Positions 40,699-50,284 are shown, counted from the stretch's first letter. The stretch is 64,000 nt of DNA from Flavobacterium panici (GCF_903819335.1 NZ_CAIJDE010000027.1:19092-83091), one strand, 5' to 3'. Numbers and translations: made by a program. The notes: generated by a model not told the origin, from the sequence alone.

Positions 40699-41667
40699 AT
40701 GTCAATATTAATATATGCAGAATCTGCAGAAGGAAAATTTAAAAAAGTAGCTTTCGAATTAGCTTCTTACGCAAAAAAAGTAGCTGAATCTTTAGGTACA
40801 ACTGTTACAGCTTTAACTGTAAACATTAGCGACGTAAGCGAATTGTCTAAATACGGAGTTGATAAAGTTCTAAAAGTAAACAACGATAAATTAGCTGGTT
40901 TTACTGCTAAGGCTTACGCCGATGTAATTAAACAAGCTGCTGAAAAAGAAGGAACAAAAGTAGTTTTACTTTCTTCTACTACAGACAGTATTTACCTTTC
41001 ATCATTAGTTGCAGTGGCTTTAAATGCTGGTTTTGCTTCAAATGTTGTTGGATTACCAATTAGCACTTCACCTTTTCAGGTAAAAAGAAATGCTTTTTCA
41101 AACAAAGCTTTCAACATCACAGAGATTTCTACAGATGTAAAAGTTCTTGGTTTAGCTAAAAACTCTTACGGAATTTTCGAAAGTGCAGGATCTGCATCTG
41201 AAGAAGATTTTAACCCAACAATTGGAGACAATGACTTTGGAGTAAAAGTAGAATCTGTAGAAAAAGTAACTGGAAAAGTTTCTATCGCTGATGCTGATAT
41301 CGTGGTTTCTGGCGGACGTGGATTGAAAGGTCCAGAAAACTGGGGATTAATTGAAGATCTTGCTGCTGTTTTAGGCGCTGCAACTGCGTGTTCTAAACCA
41401 GTTTCAGATTTAGGATGGAGACCTCACAGCGAGCACGTTGGGCAAACAGGAAAACCAGTTGCAACGAACTTATATATTGCAATAGGAATTTCTGGAGCTA
41501 TTCAGCATATTGCGGGTATTAACTCTTCAAAAGTAAAAGTAGTAATCAATAATGACCCTGAAGCTCCTTTCTTTAAAGTTGCTGATTATGGTATTGTTGG
41601 CGATGCTTTTGAAATTGTTCCGAAATTAACAGAGAAATTAAAAGCTTTTAAAGCACAACATTCTTAA
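40699..41667 (+). CDS. etfA: Electron transfer flavoprotein, alpha subunit
   Basis: 322-residue FAD-binding partner of EtfB. The C-terminal FAD domain has VVSGGRGLKGPENWGLIEDLAAVLGAATACSKPVSDLGW, followed by GQTGKPVATNLYIAIGISGAIQHIAGINSSKVKVVINNDPEAPFF. It is cytosolic and heterodimeric with EtfB. A clear terminator follows 24 bases after the stop, ending the operon. Confidence 0.97.
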   Translation: MSILIYAESAEGKFKKVAFELASYAKKVAESLGTTVTALTVNISDVSELSKYGVDKVLKVNNDKLAGFTAKAYADVIKQAAEKEGTKVVLLSSTTDSIYLSSLVAVALNAGFASNVVGLPISTSPFQVKRNAFSNKAFNITEISTDVKVLGLAKNSYGIFESAGSASEEDFNPTIGDNDFGVKVESVEKVTGKVSIADADIVVSGGRGLKGPENWGLIEDLAAVLGAATACSKPVSDLGWRPHSEHVGQTGKPVATNLYIAIGISGAIQHIAGINSSKVKVVINNDPEAPFFKVADYGIVGDAFEIVPKLTEKLKAFKAQHS

Positions 41668-41690
41668 TTCAAAATTCTCTTCAAAAATAT

Positions 41691-41740
41691 AGCTGCCTAA
41701 AAACAAGATATTGTATCTTTGTTTATAGGCAGCTTTTTTG
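41691..41740 (+). terminator. Terminator after etfA
   Basis: AGCTGCCTA pairs with TAGGCAGCT; inner AAACAAGATA pairs with TATCTTTGTTT, giving a long stem followed by TTTTTTG. Confidence 0.92.
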
Positions 41741-41829
41741 TTCCATATTTTTTGATTAAAATTGCACTTTTATTTTTCAATCAAAAAATCATAAAAATGA
41801 GGCGGTAAGTGCCTTTTTTACAAACATAT

Positions 41830-42453
41830 ATGAGTCTAGTTAAATTATCTATAAAAGGAATTTCATACAGTCAAACTCAAAATGGCGCTTATGCCTTAAT
41901 TTTGAATGAAGTTGATGGTGAAAGAAAATTACCTATCGTTATTGGTGCTTTTGAAGCCCAATCGATCGCTATTGCCTTAGAAAAAGAAATAAAACCACCA
42001 CGTCCGTTAACACACGATTTATTTAAAAACTTTGCTGAAAGATTTGACATTGTTGTAAAGCAAGTTATCATTCACAAATTAGTTGACGGTGTTTTTTACT
42101 CGAGTTTAATCTGCGAAAGAGATAAAATCGAAGAAATTATCGATGCCAGAACTTCTGATGCAATTGCTTTGGCTTTGCGTTTCAACGCTCCAATTTTTAC
42201 TTATAAAAACATCTTGGACAAAGCCGGAATTTATCTAAAATCGAATACTTCAGATTCTGATCAGGGTTCACAGGAAATTGACGATGTTCTTTCTAATCCT
42301 GAAACTTTTGGTCACGAAGAAGAAACAAATCAATCTGGAGACGTTTACGCAAAACACAGTTTACAAGAATTAAACGAACTTTTAGATCAGGCGGTTTCTC
42401 AGGAAGATTACGAAAAAGCAGCAAAAATCAGAGACGAAATCTCGAAACGTTAG
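41830..42453 (+). CDS. Bifunctional nuclease family protein with UVR motif
   Basis: 207 residues from the ATG at 41830; an in-frame GTG at 41809 adds seven unlikely residues. Residues 1-130 match the bifunctional nuclease (DUF151) domain: VIGAFEAQSIAIALEKEIKPPRPLTHDL and IDARTSDAIALALRF. A low-complexity acidic linker follows, and the last 35 residues (SLQELNELLDQAVSQEDYEKAAKIRDEI) form a UvrB/UvrC motif. This domain pair is common in Bacteroidota and Actinobacteria. Nuclease activity is inferred from plant and bacterial relatives; the cellular role is unclear. Confidence 0.88.
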   Translation: MSLVKLSIKGISYSQTQNGAYALILNEVDGERKLPIVIGAFEAQSIAIALEKEIKPPRPLTHDLFKNFAERFDIVVKQVIIHKLVDGVFYSSLICERDKIEEIIDARTSDAIALALRFNAPIFTYKNILDKAGIYLKSNTSDSDQGSQEIDDVLSNPETFGHEEETNQSGDVYAKHSLQELNELLDQAVSQEDYEKAAKIRDEISKR

Positions 42454-42563
42454 GCATTAGGCTACAAGCTTTAAGCAATAAGCCTGGAATATTGAGCAAA
42501 AAGAGATTAAAGATCAAACTGTAAGCGGCAGGCAAAAGCTCAAAGCCTACAGCATAAAGCAAC
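42454..42563. repeat. Degenerate TAAGCCTAAAGC-type repeat
   Basis: Same word family as 1317-1466 (GGCTACAAGCTTTAAGCAATAAGCC and related), between the nuclease-family gene and thyA. No ORF. Confidence 0.65.
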
Positions 42564-42572
42564 AATGAAACA

Positions 42573-43424
42573 ATGAAACAATACTTAGATTTAGTAAAGC
42601 ACGTTTTAGAAAACGGCAATCAAAAAGGAGACCGTACCGGAACCGGAACAAAAAGTGTTTTTGGTTACCAAATGCGTTTTGATTTAAGTGAAGGTTTCCC
42701 AATGGTTACGACCAAAAAATTACATTTAAAATCGATTATTTACGAATTGCTTTGGTTTTTAAAAGGCGATACAAACATAAAATATCTTCAGGAAAACGGA
42801 GTAAAAATCTGGGATGAATGGGCTGATTCTAATGGTGATTTAGGACCTGTTTACGGACATCAATGGAGAAACTGGAACAGTGAAGAAATCGATCAGATTT
42901 CTGAATTAATTACAGAATTAAAAACAAATCCAAACAGCCGAAGAATGCTGGTTTCTGCATGGAACCCTTCAGTTTTGCCGGATACTAAAAAATCATTTGA
43001 AGAAAATGTCGCCAATAACAAAGCGGCTTTGCCTCCTTGTCATGCATTTTTTCAATTTTATGTTGCTGCGCCGGATTTAGAAAAAGGAGAAACGAAAGGA
43101 AAATTATCCTGCCAATTGTATCAGCGTAGTGCCGATATCTTTTTGGGAGTTCCTTTTAACATTGCTTCTTATGCATTATTCACCATGATGATTGCACAGG
43201 TTTGCGATTTAGAGTCAGGTGAATTTATTCACACTTTTGGTGATGCACACATTTACAATAATCATTTTGAGCAATTAGAACTGCAATTAACCCGTGAACC
43301 AAAACCATTACCAAAAATGATTTTAAATCCGGAGATTAAAAACATTTTTGATTTTGATTTTAATGATTTTACACTTGTAGATTATGATCCGCATCCTGCA
43401 ATAAAAGGAAGTGTTGCTGTATAA
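42573..43424 (+). CDS. thyA: Thymidylate synthase
   Basis: 283-residue enzyme that methylates dUMP to dTMP with methylenetetrahydrofolate. [19 protein letters not shown] near 21-39, the catalytic Cys in [12 protein letters not shown], and [21 protein letters not shown] are diagnostic. The C-terminal KGSVAV ends as expected. folA lies 930 bases downstream and regenerates tetrahydrofolate, so the two functions are grouped though separated by two small genes. Confidence 0.98.
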   Translation: MKQYLDLVKHVLENGNQKGDRTGTGTKSVFGYQMRFDLSEGFPMVTTKKLHLKSIIYELLWFLKGDTNIKYLQENGVKIWDEWADSNGDLGPVYGHQWRNWNSEEIDQISELITELKTNPNSRRMLVSAWNPSVLPDTKKSFEENVANNKAALPPCHAFFQFYVAAPDLEKGETKGKLSCQLYQRSADIFLGVPFNIASYALFTMMIAQVCDLESGEFIHTFGDAHIYNNHFEQLELQLTREPKPLPKMILNPEIKNIFDFDFNDFTLVDYDPHPAIKGSVAV

Positions 43425-43429
43425 TTATA

Positions 43430-43466
43430 AAAAAATCCGCTGAAAATTTTCAAGCGGATTTTTTTA
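43430..43466. terminator. Bidirectional terminator between thyA and the CBM48 gene
   Basis: AAAAATCCGCTGAAAA pairs with TTTTCAAGCGGATTTTT. It serves thyA and overlaps the stop codon of the convergent gene. Confidence 0.9.
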
Positions 43467-43760
43467 TACCACTAAAACACCATTTTCACTTCCGGCGTAA
43501 TCATTCCATTTGTAAAAATCCGCTTCAGGATCATTCACATAAGTACCGTCGATTACGTATTTAAATTCGTAAATCGCGTCTTTAACCAGATCATAAGTAG
43601 CTTTAAAAGTTCCGTTTTTCAACTTGCTTAACGTTCCTTCTTCTACATTCCAGTTATTAAAATCTCCAACTACTGCTGCCGAATCAGCATCTTTGGCATC
43701 TATTGAAAATGTAACTTTAACAACTGGCTTCGTTTTAATAAATTGTTTCTTCAAAGACAT
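43464..43760 (-). CDS. Small glycogen-binding (CBM48/E-set) domain protein
   Basis: 98 residues forming one isoamylase-type early-set domain: VKVTFSIDAKDADSAAVVGDFNNWNVEEGTL, with the WN pair used for starch or glycogen binding, then FKATYDLVKDAIYEFKYVIDGTYVNDPEAD. No enzyme domain is attached. Such stand-alone modules may regulate or tether glycogen enzymes; none is nearby. Confidence 0.88.
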   Translation of the reverse strand: MSLKKQFIKTKPVVKVTFSIDAKDADSAAVVGDFNNWNVEEGTLSKLKNGTFKATYDLVKDAIYEFKYVIDGTYVNDPEADFYKWNDYAGSENGVLVV

Positions 43761-44000
43761 AACTATTTAGTTTTTAGATTTCTACAATAAAATTACATAA
43801 ATTCACCTGAACATTCGACAGCACTGTAATCGATTTATGATTATGACAAAAACAGTATATTATTTTAATTAGATATGTAATTTAATGTACGATATTTTTC
43901 ACATTTCTAATTCACGGCAGATTTTGCAGGAAATATTCTGGGGTCAAAATATGTAGTTTTTTGAAAATAAATTTTAACTTTATAATCTCATTTTTATCTT

Positions 44001-44345
44001 ATGGAAAAAGAAGCGCACGAACAATATGAGTATGCCAGAAGGCGATTAAGACAAAAAAAAATCTTATATTTTCATTTTGTTCTTTTCCTGCTGGGAAGTT
44101 TATTTTTATTTATTGCTAATAAATTTTTTGGTTTTGGTGAAGGAACAACTCAAAACTGGTGTATTTGGGGTATTACTATCTGGCTCTTTATCTTTATTTT
44201 ACATTTTATAAAAGTCTATATAACAGATCGTTTTATGAATAAAAAATGGGAAAGAGAGCAAATTGACCGACTTGTTGCTTTACAGCAAAAGAGAATCAGC
44301 CAATTAGAATCGAAAATAAACGAAGACACCGAGAATAAAATTTAG
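44001..44345 (+). CDS. 2TM domain protein
   Basis: 114 residues. A charged N-terminus (YEYARRRLRQKK) is followed by two membrane helices (about 22-42 and 55-75) and a basic/coiled C-terminal stretch (EREQIDRLVALQQKRISQLESK). This is the 2TM family of Bacteroidota, sometimes fused to LytTR regulators or histidine kinases. It stands alone here, 12 bases upstream of folA. Confidence 0.85.
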   Translation: MEKEAHEQYEYARRRLRQKKILYFHFVLFLLGSLFLFIANKFFGFGEGTTQNWCIWGITIWLFIFILHFIKVYITDRFMNKKWEREQIDRLVALQQKRISQLESKINEDTENKI

Positions 44346-44357
44346 TTAAAACACAAC

Positions 44358-44840
44358 ATGATTATAATGATAGCGGCTGTTGCCGAAAATAATGCCCTGG
44401 GTAAAAACAATGATTTAGTCTGGCATTTACCTAATGATTTTAAAAGATTTAAATCACTGACAACTAATCACCATATTATTATGGGAAGAAAAACTTTTGA
44501 AAGTTTCCCTAAGCCTTTACCAAACCGCACACATATTGTTATAACCCGCCAAACAGATTATAATCCCGAAGGATGCATTGTTGTAGACAGCATTGAAAAA
44601 GCCATAGCATTGTGCCCTGAAGAGGAAGATTCGTATATCATTGGCGGTGGAGAAATCTACAATTTGGCTTTACCTTTTACGGATATAATTGAAATTACTA
44701 AAGTACACCATACTTTTGATGCCGATACTTTTTTTCCTAAAATCAGTAAGAGTGAATGGCAGTTAGTAGAATCTGAAGAAAATTTTAAAGATGAAAAACA
44801 TCTTTATGATTATACTTATGAAACTTACATTCGAAAATAA
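44358..44840 (+). CDS. folA: Dihydrofolate reductase
   Basis: 160-residue NADPH-dependent enzyme that makes tetrahydrofolate, needed after thymidylate synthesis. MIIMIAAVAENNALGKNNDLVWHLPNDFKRFK holds the Met20-type loop and the catalytic Asp (LPND). HHIIMGRKTFESFPKPLPNRTHIVITR and YIIGGGEIYNLAL are typical. It is likely an operon with the preceding 2TM gene and ends at a terminator. Confidence 0.96.
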   Translation: MIIMIAAVAENNALGKNNDLVWHLPNDFKRFKSLTTNHHIIMGRKTFESFPKPLPNRTHIVITRQTDYNPEGCIVVDSIEKAIALCPEEEDSYIIGGGEIYNLALPFTDIIEITKVHHTFDADTFFPKISKSEWQLVESEENFKDEKHLYDYTYETYIRK

Positions 44841-44843
44841 ATA

Positions 44844-44876
44844 AAAAAACACCCTCTTTTGGAGGATGTTTTTTAA
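44844..44876 (+). terminator. Terminator after folA
   Basis: AACACCCTC pairs with GAGGATGTT (one mismatch) around a short loop, with T-run downstream. Confidence 0.75.
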
Positions 44877-44897
44877 AAATGATTGACTTTTAGTCTT

Positions 44898-45317
44898 GAC
44901 TTGCTCAAGAAATAGTTTTTGTAAAAAATCTCAAATGGAAAAAAGACATTTGAAATAAATGAATAACATTTAATGTTAATTGAGAACAAGTCTCAAAAGC
45001 GCCTTTAATAACAAATACCACTAAGATATTAAAGGCAAGAAAATTAAAATTTCCAAAAACAAATTTAATCCTAAGAACGTACTTCGCACTTTTTAAAATA
45101 GTATTCCCCCAAGAACAACACTTTAAAAACTACCACTTGAACAAATGACTGCCAGTGCAAAAAAAGCGGCCATCTGATTAAGTCAATGTGAAACTATCAA
45201 TCATTAAAATTTCATCATTTTTACTTTGACAAAGTTGGGTATAAAATCAGCCGGACACAATACCCACTTTTGGTGATTTTTTAAAAATACCCACTTTTGG
45301 TGATGCTTGAGCAAGTC
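44898..45317. other. 420-base non-coding region bounded by GACTTGCTCAAG inverted repeats
   Basis: GACTTGCTCAAG (44898-44909) and CTTGAGCAAGTC (45306-45317) are exact complements. Between them I see no ORF over 60 codons; there is a smaller inverted repeat TTGAGA/TCTCAA near 44981-44997. The region could be a short mobile remnant or a long regulatory region for ubiE. The ends are themselves almost palindromic (CTTGAGCAAG), which weakens the case for a transposon. Confidence 0.4.
45261..45304. promoter_or_regulatory. Two 17-base direct repeats upstream of ubiE
   Basis: TACCCACTTTTGGTGAT occurs exactly at 45261-45277 and 45288-45304, separated by the 10-base palindrome TTTTTAAAAA (27-base period). 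The pair lies about 95-135 bases upstream of the ubiE -7 box. It looks like a site for a dimeric or tandem-binding regulator. Confidence 0.6.
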
Positions 45318-45396
45318 CGAAAAAATGATTTAATGCATCCTCAAAAACATTTAATTGACAATTTAAAAAACTCAATTACAGTTAAACTAGATTGTT

Positions 45397-45404
45397 TATA
45401 TTTG
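45397..45404 (+). promoter_or_regulatory. ubiE-porT promoter -7 box
   Basis: TATATTTG fits TAnnTTTG and is 15 bases from the ubiE ATG, giving a very short leader. Confidence 0.55.
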
Positions 45405-45418
45405 CGTAAATTATAATA

Positions 45419-46150
45419 ATGTCTGAGAAAATAACTCCATATAAAGACTCTTCTTTAGGTAAGAAAGAGCAGGTTGCCCAAATGTTTGACAACATCTCTG
45501 GGAACTACGACAATTTGAACCGCGTAATTTCATTTGGTATTGATACTAAATGGAGAAAAAAAGTATTGAAAATAGTTTCTGACTCTAAACCAAATGTTAT
45601 CCTTGATATCGCTACCGGAACTGGTGATCTGGCTATTTTAATGGCAAAAACTAATGCAGAAAAAATCATTGGTCTTGACATTTCTGCCGGAATGCTTGAA
45701 GTTGGAAAAAAGAAAGTCGAAGAAAAAAAGCTTTCTAATGTTATAGATTTAGTTTTAGGCGATTCTGAAAATATTCCTTTTGAGGATAATTATTTTGATG
45801 CGATTACGGTAGGTTTTGGCGTACGTAATTTTGAACATTTAGAAAAAGGTTTTGCCGAAATTTTACGCGTTTTAAAACCAAACGGCGTTTTTGTAATTCT
45901 GGAAACTTCTGTTCCGGATAAAACTCCTTACAAACAAGGATATAAATTTTACAGCAAAAATATACTTCCACTTATTGGAAAATTGTTTTCAAAAGACAAT
46001 TCAGCTTACGGTTATTTATCTGAATCTGCTGCGGCTTTTCCTTATGGCGAAGCATTAAACAATATTTTAAGAAAAACTGGGTTTATAGATGTTGTAGCAA
46101 TGCCGCAAACTTTTGGTGTAGCAACCATTTATTCAGCATCTAAAAAATAG
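45419..46150 (+). CDS. ubiE: Demethylmenaquinone methyltransferase
   Basis: 243-residue SAM-dependent methyltransferase that completes menaquinone synthesis (also called MenG). [29 protein letters not shown] is the UbiE signature, the SAM motif is [11 protein letters not shown], and [24 protein letters not shown] is conserved. Flavobacteria use menaquinone, so MenG activity is expected. Only one base separates its stop from porT, so they are co-transcribed. Confidence 0.96.
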   Translation: MSEKITPYKDSSLGKKEQVAQMFDNISGNYDNLNRVISFGIDTKWRKKVLKIVSDSKPNVILDIATGTGDLAILMAKTNAEKIIGLDISAGMLEVGKKKVEEKKLSNVIDLVLGDSENIPFEDNYFDAITVGFGVRNFEHLEKGFAEILRVLKPNGVFVILETSVPDKTPYKQGYKFYSKNILPLIGKLFSKDNSAYGYLSESAAAFPYGEALNNILRKTGFIDVVAMPQTFGVATIYSASKK

Positions 46151-46151
46151 T

Positions 46152-46874
46152 ATGAAAAAAATTGTAATCGTATTTTTATTAGTCTTAACGACAAAAGGAT
46201 ATTCTCAATTTGCTAAAAGTATGTTTAGTAAAGATCCTATTATTAACCTTGAAAACTGGCAGAAACAACGTGTCTATTTCGGTTATTATTTAGGCTTTAA
46301 TAGTTTTGATTTTAAATTTGATTACAAAGATGTAGTTCAAAAAGACATTCAGGTAAAAAAAACAACTGGTTTTAATGTGGGCGTTGTTGCCGATTTAAGA
46401 CTGCAGGAATATATCAATTTGCGTTTTGAACCAGGTTTATACTATACGAAAAGAGATTTATATTTTCCCGGAGTTGGAAACTTAGAAAAAGATTATTTAC
46501 GGGAAGTGAATAGTACTTACATTCACTTTCCGTTATTGTTAAAATTTTCATCTTTAAGAACCGGAAACATTCGTCCTTATTTAGTAGGCGGAATGTCAAC
46601 GACTTTAAATCTATCAAGCAACTCAAGTTCTATCGATGATAACTTTGAAGGTAAATTCAGGGTTAAACAGTGGACAGCGGCTTACGAATTAGGTTTTGGA
46701 ATTGATTTCTTTACAGAATATTTTATCTTCTCTCCTTCTATTAGAGGTATGTTTGGTATTACTGACGAGTTAATTCGTGATAATGTAACTCCAGAACATC
46801 CGGTAAGTCCGTATACGGATAATATAGATTCAATGAAATCGAGAGCTATTTTAATAAATTTCACATTTCATTAA
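46152..46874 (+). CDS. porT: Type IX secretion system protein PorT
   Basis: 240 residues with a signal peptide (MKKIVIVFLLVLTTKGYSQ) and an eight-strand-like outer-membrane barrel. NVGVVADLRLQEYINLRFEPGLYYTKRDLYF and PLLLKFSSLRTGNIRPYLVGGMSTT match PorT (SprT in F. johnsoniae). PorT is needed for type IX secretion and gliding. The ubiE-porT order is a known flavobacterial arrangement, supporting the call. Other porin-like family proteins look similar, so context carries weight. Confidence 0.85.
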   Translation: MKKIVIVFLLVLTTKGYSQFAKSMFSKDPIINLENWQKQRVYFGYYLGFNSFDFKFDYKDVVQKDIQVKKTTGFNVGVVADLRLQEYINLRFEPGLYYTKRDLYFPGVGNLEKDYLREVNSTYIHFPLLLKFSSLRTGNIRPYLVGGMSTTLNLSSNSSSIDDNFEGKFRVKQWTAAYELGFGIDFFTEYFIFSPSIRGMFGITDELIRDNVTPEHPVSPYTDNIDSMKSRAILINFTFH

Positions 46875-46883
46875 AACAAAATC

Positions 46884-47612
46884 TTAACTATTTCGTTTAA
46901 ATTCACTTAAAATAATTGCTGTTGCTGTAGCTACATTTAAACTTTCGGTTTTTTGCAGCTCTCCAAATCTTGGAATTGTAAGTCGGCTGGTCACTATTTT
47001 TTCAATTTCTGCCGAAATACCATTGGCTTCATTACCCATAATAATGATTCCGTTTTGTGGTAAATCAGATTGATAAATATTGTTACCATCCATAAAAGTT
47101 CCAAAAACAGGAAGTTTTGTCTGGCTTATAAAAGTTTTTAGATCAACATAATTTACGTTTACCCTGGCAATTGATCCCATTGTGGCCTGAACTACTTTTG
47201 GATTATAAATATCGACTGTTTCTTTTGAACAGACAATTTGTTTGATTCCAAACCAGTCGCAAAGACGCATTATTGTCCCTAAATTTCCGGGATCACGAAT
47301 ATCGTCTAACGCCAGAATTAAACCAGAATTTATGATTTGATTTTCTACAGGCATTTTAAAAACTGCCAAACAAGAATTTGGAGTTGTTAAAGCACTTATT
47401 TTTTTCAGTTCTTGTTCATTAATAAGAGTTCGTTTTGCAGTTTGAACTTCTTCAAAATCATTTAACGTGGTGTATAAATGCTCTAATTCAAAATTGGATT
47501 GCAACAATTCCTGAATTACCTTTACTCCTTCGGCAAAAAACAATTGATTTGCAAAACGCTGTTTTTTTTGATGCAGGCCTGATATAAGCTTTATTTGGTT
47601 TTTACTAACCAT
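46884..47612 (-). CDS. TrmH/SpoU-family RNA 2'-O-methyltransferase
   Basis: 242-residue knotted (SPOUT) methyltransferase. An N-terminal substrate-binding domain (KNQIKLISGLHQKKQRFANQLFFAEGVKVI) is followed by LILALDDIRDPGNLGTIMRLCDWFGI, GSIARVNV, GIIIMGNEANGIS and LTIPRFGELQKTESLNVATATAI, the three SPOUT motifs. It probably methylates 23S rRNA or tRNA; the target is not predictable. It is encoded on the opposite strand between porT and tamL. Confidence 0.93.
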   Translation of the reverse strand: MVSKNQIKLISGLHQKKQRFANQLFFAEGVKVIQELLQSNFELEHLYTTLNDFEEVQTAKRTLINEQELKKISALTTPNSCLAVFKMPVENQIINSGLILALDDIRDPGNLGTIMRLCDWFGIKQIVCSKETVDIYNPKVVQATMGSIARVNVNYVDLKTFISQTKLPVFGTFMDGNNIYQSDLPQNGIIIMGNEANGISAEIEKIVTSRLTIPRFGELQKTESLNVATATAIILSEFKRNS

Positions 47613-47650
47613 AAAATAAATGTACTTTTGAATTAAATATTAAAAAACAC

Positions 47651-50224
47651 TTGAAAAATAATTCCACAAAAATAACAGCATTTATTCTAATAGCAATACT
47701 TATTTGCGCTTGTAATGCTGTAAAAAGAGTTCCGGATGGAAAAAATCTTCTCGTAAAAAATAATATTGTTGTAAACGGTAAAAATACAAACGATGAAAAC
47801 GCGTCTAATCAATTGTACCAAAAACCAAACGGTACTTTATTAGGATACAAACTTCGTTTAAACTTATACAATCTGGCAAACTTAAATCCGGATTCGACTT
47901 ATCAGGCAAAATTCAAAAATAATCCCGGATTATACGAACGTCAGGCAAAACTATTATCGGCCAAACAAGTTGACAGACTTGGTCAGTCTTTTTTATACAA
48001 AGGAATTCACGAATTTTTAAAAAATACTGGAGAACCGCCTGTAATTATTGATACAGCCAGAACTAAAAAATCTTTACAGCGTTTAAAATTTTACTATTTC
48101 AACAACGGTTATTTTAATGTGTCAACAGATTATACAATCGATAGTATTGCCCGAAAAAAAGCGCACATAAATTACATTATTACCACAGGACCGGGTTATA
48201 TTTTAGATACAATTAGAACAAAAATCCTTACTCCTGCACTCGATTCCTTATATAAAACAAATACTGAACCTTCATTTTTAAAATCAGGAAATCAATATAA
48301 AACTACTGATTTTGAGGAAGAAAAAAACCGTATTACAACTTATTACAGAAATCACGGTGCTTACTTTTTTCAGCCAACCTATGTAACTTTTGATATTGAT
48401 ACAATTGGCAAAAAAAACAAAGCAGATGTAACTTTAATAATCAACAACAACAATATTCAGGAAAGAGATTCAAGCAGAACAGAGCCTTTTAAACTATACA
48501 AAATCAGCGATGTAAACATTTATACTGATTACTCTCCTGCCAACTCAAAAAGCAAAATTAACGACAGCACAACGTACAACAACTTTAATTTATACAGTTA
48601 TAAAAAACTAAAGTATAAACCTCGTGCCATAACAGATGCAATCTTTATTAATAAAGGAAGTACTTATTCTGACACAAGAACAACGCTTTCTTCCAGATAT
48701 TTGAACAATCTTAAAATTTTCAATTATCCTTCTATACAATATGAAGTAGACAAACGCGATTCGACTGCTCAGTCTTTAATTGCAAATGTGTATTTAACGC
48801 CGAGGAAAAAATACAGTTTTGGAGCAACTCTGGACGTGACACACTCTAATATTCAGGATTTTGGTATTGGAGCCAGTATTTCTCAAACTATTCGAAATGT
48901 ATTCAACAGAGCTGAAACATTAGAAATTTCGGCAAGAGCTAATATTGGTTCTTCAAAAGACATGGCAAATCCGAATAATAACTTTTTCAATGTTTCGGAA
49001 TACGGACTTGACTTAAAACTTAATTTCCCAAGGATTTTACTGCCTTTTGGAACAGAGAAAATTATTCCGAAGAGGATGATTCCTTACACTTCGATTACAT
49101 CGGGTTTTTCGAAACAGCAAAACATTGGTTTAGATAAGGAAAATTTTACCGGAGGAATCTCGTATAACTGGTCGCCTAAAAGATACAATACTGCTAAACT
49201 GGAGTTATTAAACGCTCAATATGTTCGAAATTTAAATCCGAACAATTACTTTAATGTTTATACTTCATCTTATGATGAATTAAATGGTATTGGTAAGGAT
49301 TATAATACTGTTCCTACCAACTGGGGAGAAGAAGCAGAGCAACAAGCTCAAAAAAATCTAACGATCCCAACCGGAACTACAAATTTTACAAATGAGGTAT
49401 TAACAGGTCAAACTGCATTAAAACCTGGAGACCCTCAATATAAAGATGTAGAAAGTATTGAAGAAAGAAGAGTTCGTTTGACCGAAAATGATTTTATTCT
49501 TGCCACAAGTTATACATTTACGAAAACAACAAAAAAAGATCTTGCCGATAATACTTTTTATCAGTTTAAAACCAAAATAGAATCTGCAGGAACCTTATTA
49601 TCTGCCATTTCAAGCATTGCAAAATTGGAAAAAAATGCAAATGGAAATTATTCGATTTTTAATTTAGAATATTCTGAATACTTAAAAACCGAATTTGATT
49701 ATATCAAACACTGGGATTTCGGGAAAGAAAAAGTTTTGGCGGTTCGAAGCTTCTTTGGAATCGCTGTTCCTTTTGGAAATTCAAATTATATTCCGTTCTC
49801 ACGAAGTTATTATTCAGGAGGATCAAATGATAATCGTGCATGGCAGCCCTACTCTCTTGGTCCCGGAAGTACAAATGCTTTAAACGATTTTAACGAGGCC
49901 AATATGAAAATTGCCTTAAGCGCTGAATTTCGTTTTAAAATTTTCGGAGATGTTAAAGGAGCACTCTTTGCAGACGCCGGAAATATCTGGAATGTGTTCG
50001 ATAATGTGATTGACGACAAGGCAAGATTTAACAACTTAAACGATTTAGATGAAATTGCTTTAGGTTCAGGATTTGGTTTACGATACGATTTAAGCTTTTT
50101 TGTTATTCGTTTAGATTTAGGCTTCAAGACCTATAATCCGGCGCATGACGAGGGCGACAGATGGTTTAAAGAATACAATTTTGGGCACTCGGTTTTAAAT
50201 TTTGGAATAAATTATCCTTTCTAA
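47651..50224 (+). CDS. tamL: BamA-superfamily lipoprotein TamL, TTG start
   Basis: 857 residues. The start is TTG at 47651; the lipoprotein signal FILIAILICAC (lipid on C21) follows and no other in-frame Met precedes it. POTRA-like repeats fill about 25-400, then a 16-strand surface-antigen barrel ending in NFGINYPF. This combination of lipobox, POTRA domains and BamA-type barrel defines TamL of Bacteroidota, thought to act with TamB in outer-membrane protein or lipid assembly. It is adjacent to trmH and porT, as remembered for F. johnsoniae. A plain BamA is less likely because of the lipobox and short POTRA region. Confidence 0.85.
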   Translation: MKNNSTKITAFILIAILICACNAVKRVPDGKNLLVKNNIVVNGKNTNDENASNQLYQKPNGTLLGYKLRLNLYNLANLNPDSTYQAKFKNNPGLYERQAKLLSAKQVDRLGQSFLYKGIHEFLKNTGEPPVIIDTARTKKSLQRLKFYYFNNGYFNVSTDYTIDSIARKKAHINYIITTGPGYILDTIRTKILTPALDSLYKTNTEPSFLKSGNQYKTTDFEEEKNRITTYYRNHGAYFFQPTYVTFDIDTIGKKNKADVTLIINNNNIQERDSSRTEPFKLYKISDVNIYTDYSPANSKSKINDSTTYNNFNLYSYKKLKYKPRAITDAIFINKGSTYSDTRTTLSSRYLNNLKIFNYPSIQYEVDKRDSTAQSLIANVYLTPRKKYSFGATLDVTHSNIQDFGIGASISQTIRNVFNRAETLEISARANIGSSKDMANPNNNFFNVSEYGLDLKLNFPRILLPFGTEKIIPKRMIPYTSITSGFSKQQNIGLDKENFTGGISYNWSPKRYNTAKLELLNAQYVRNLNPNNYFNVYTSSYDELNGIGKDYNTVPTNWGEEAEQQAQKNLTIPTGTTNFTNEVLTGQTALKPGDPQYKDVESIEERRVRLTENDFILATSYTFTKTTKKDLADNTFYQFKTKIESAGTLLSAISSIAKLEKNANGNYSIFNLEYSEYLKTEFDYIKHWDFGKEKVLAVRSFFGIAVPFGNSNYIPFSRSYYSGGSNDNRAWQPYSLGPGSTNALNDFNEANMKIALSAEFRFKIFGDVKGALFADAGNIWNVFDNVIDDKARFNNLNDLDEIALGSGFGLRYDLSFFVIRLDLGFKTYNPAHDEGDRWFKEYNFGHSVLNFGINYPF

Positions 50225-50238
50225 TGCTAATTAATTCT

Positions 50239-50246
50239 TATTTTTG
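50239..50246 (+). promoter_or_regulatory. Aldolase promoter -7 box
   Basis: TATTTTTG fits TAnnTTTG, 39 bases from the ATG of the aldolase gene. Confidence 0.5.
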
Positions 50247-50284
50247 CAACCTAAAAACTAAAAACAACTATAAAAAAAATTACA

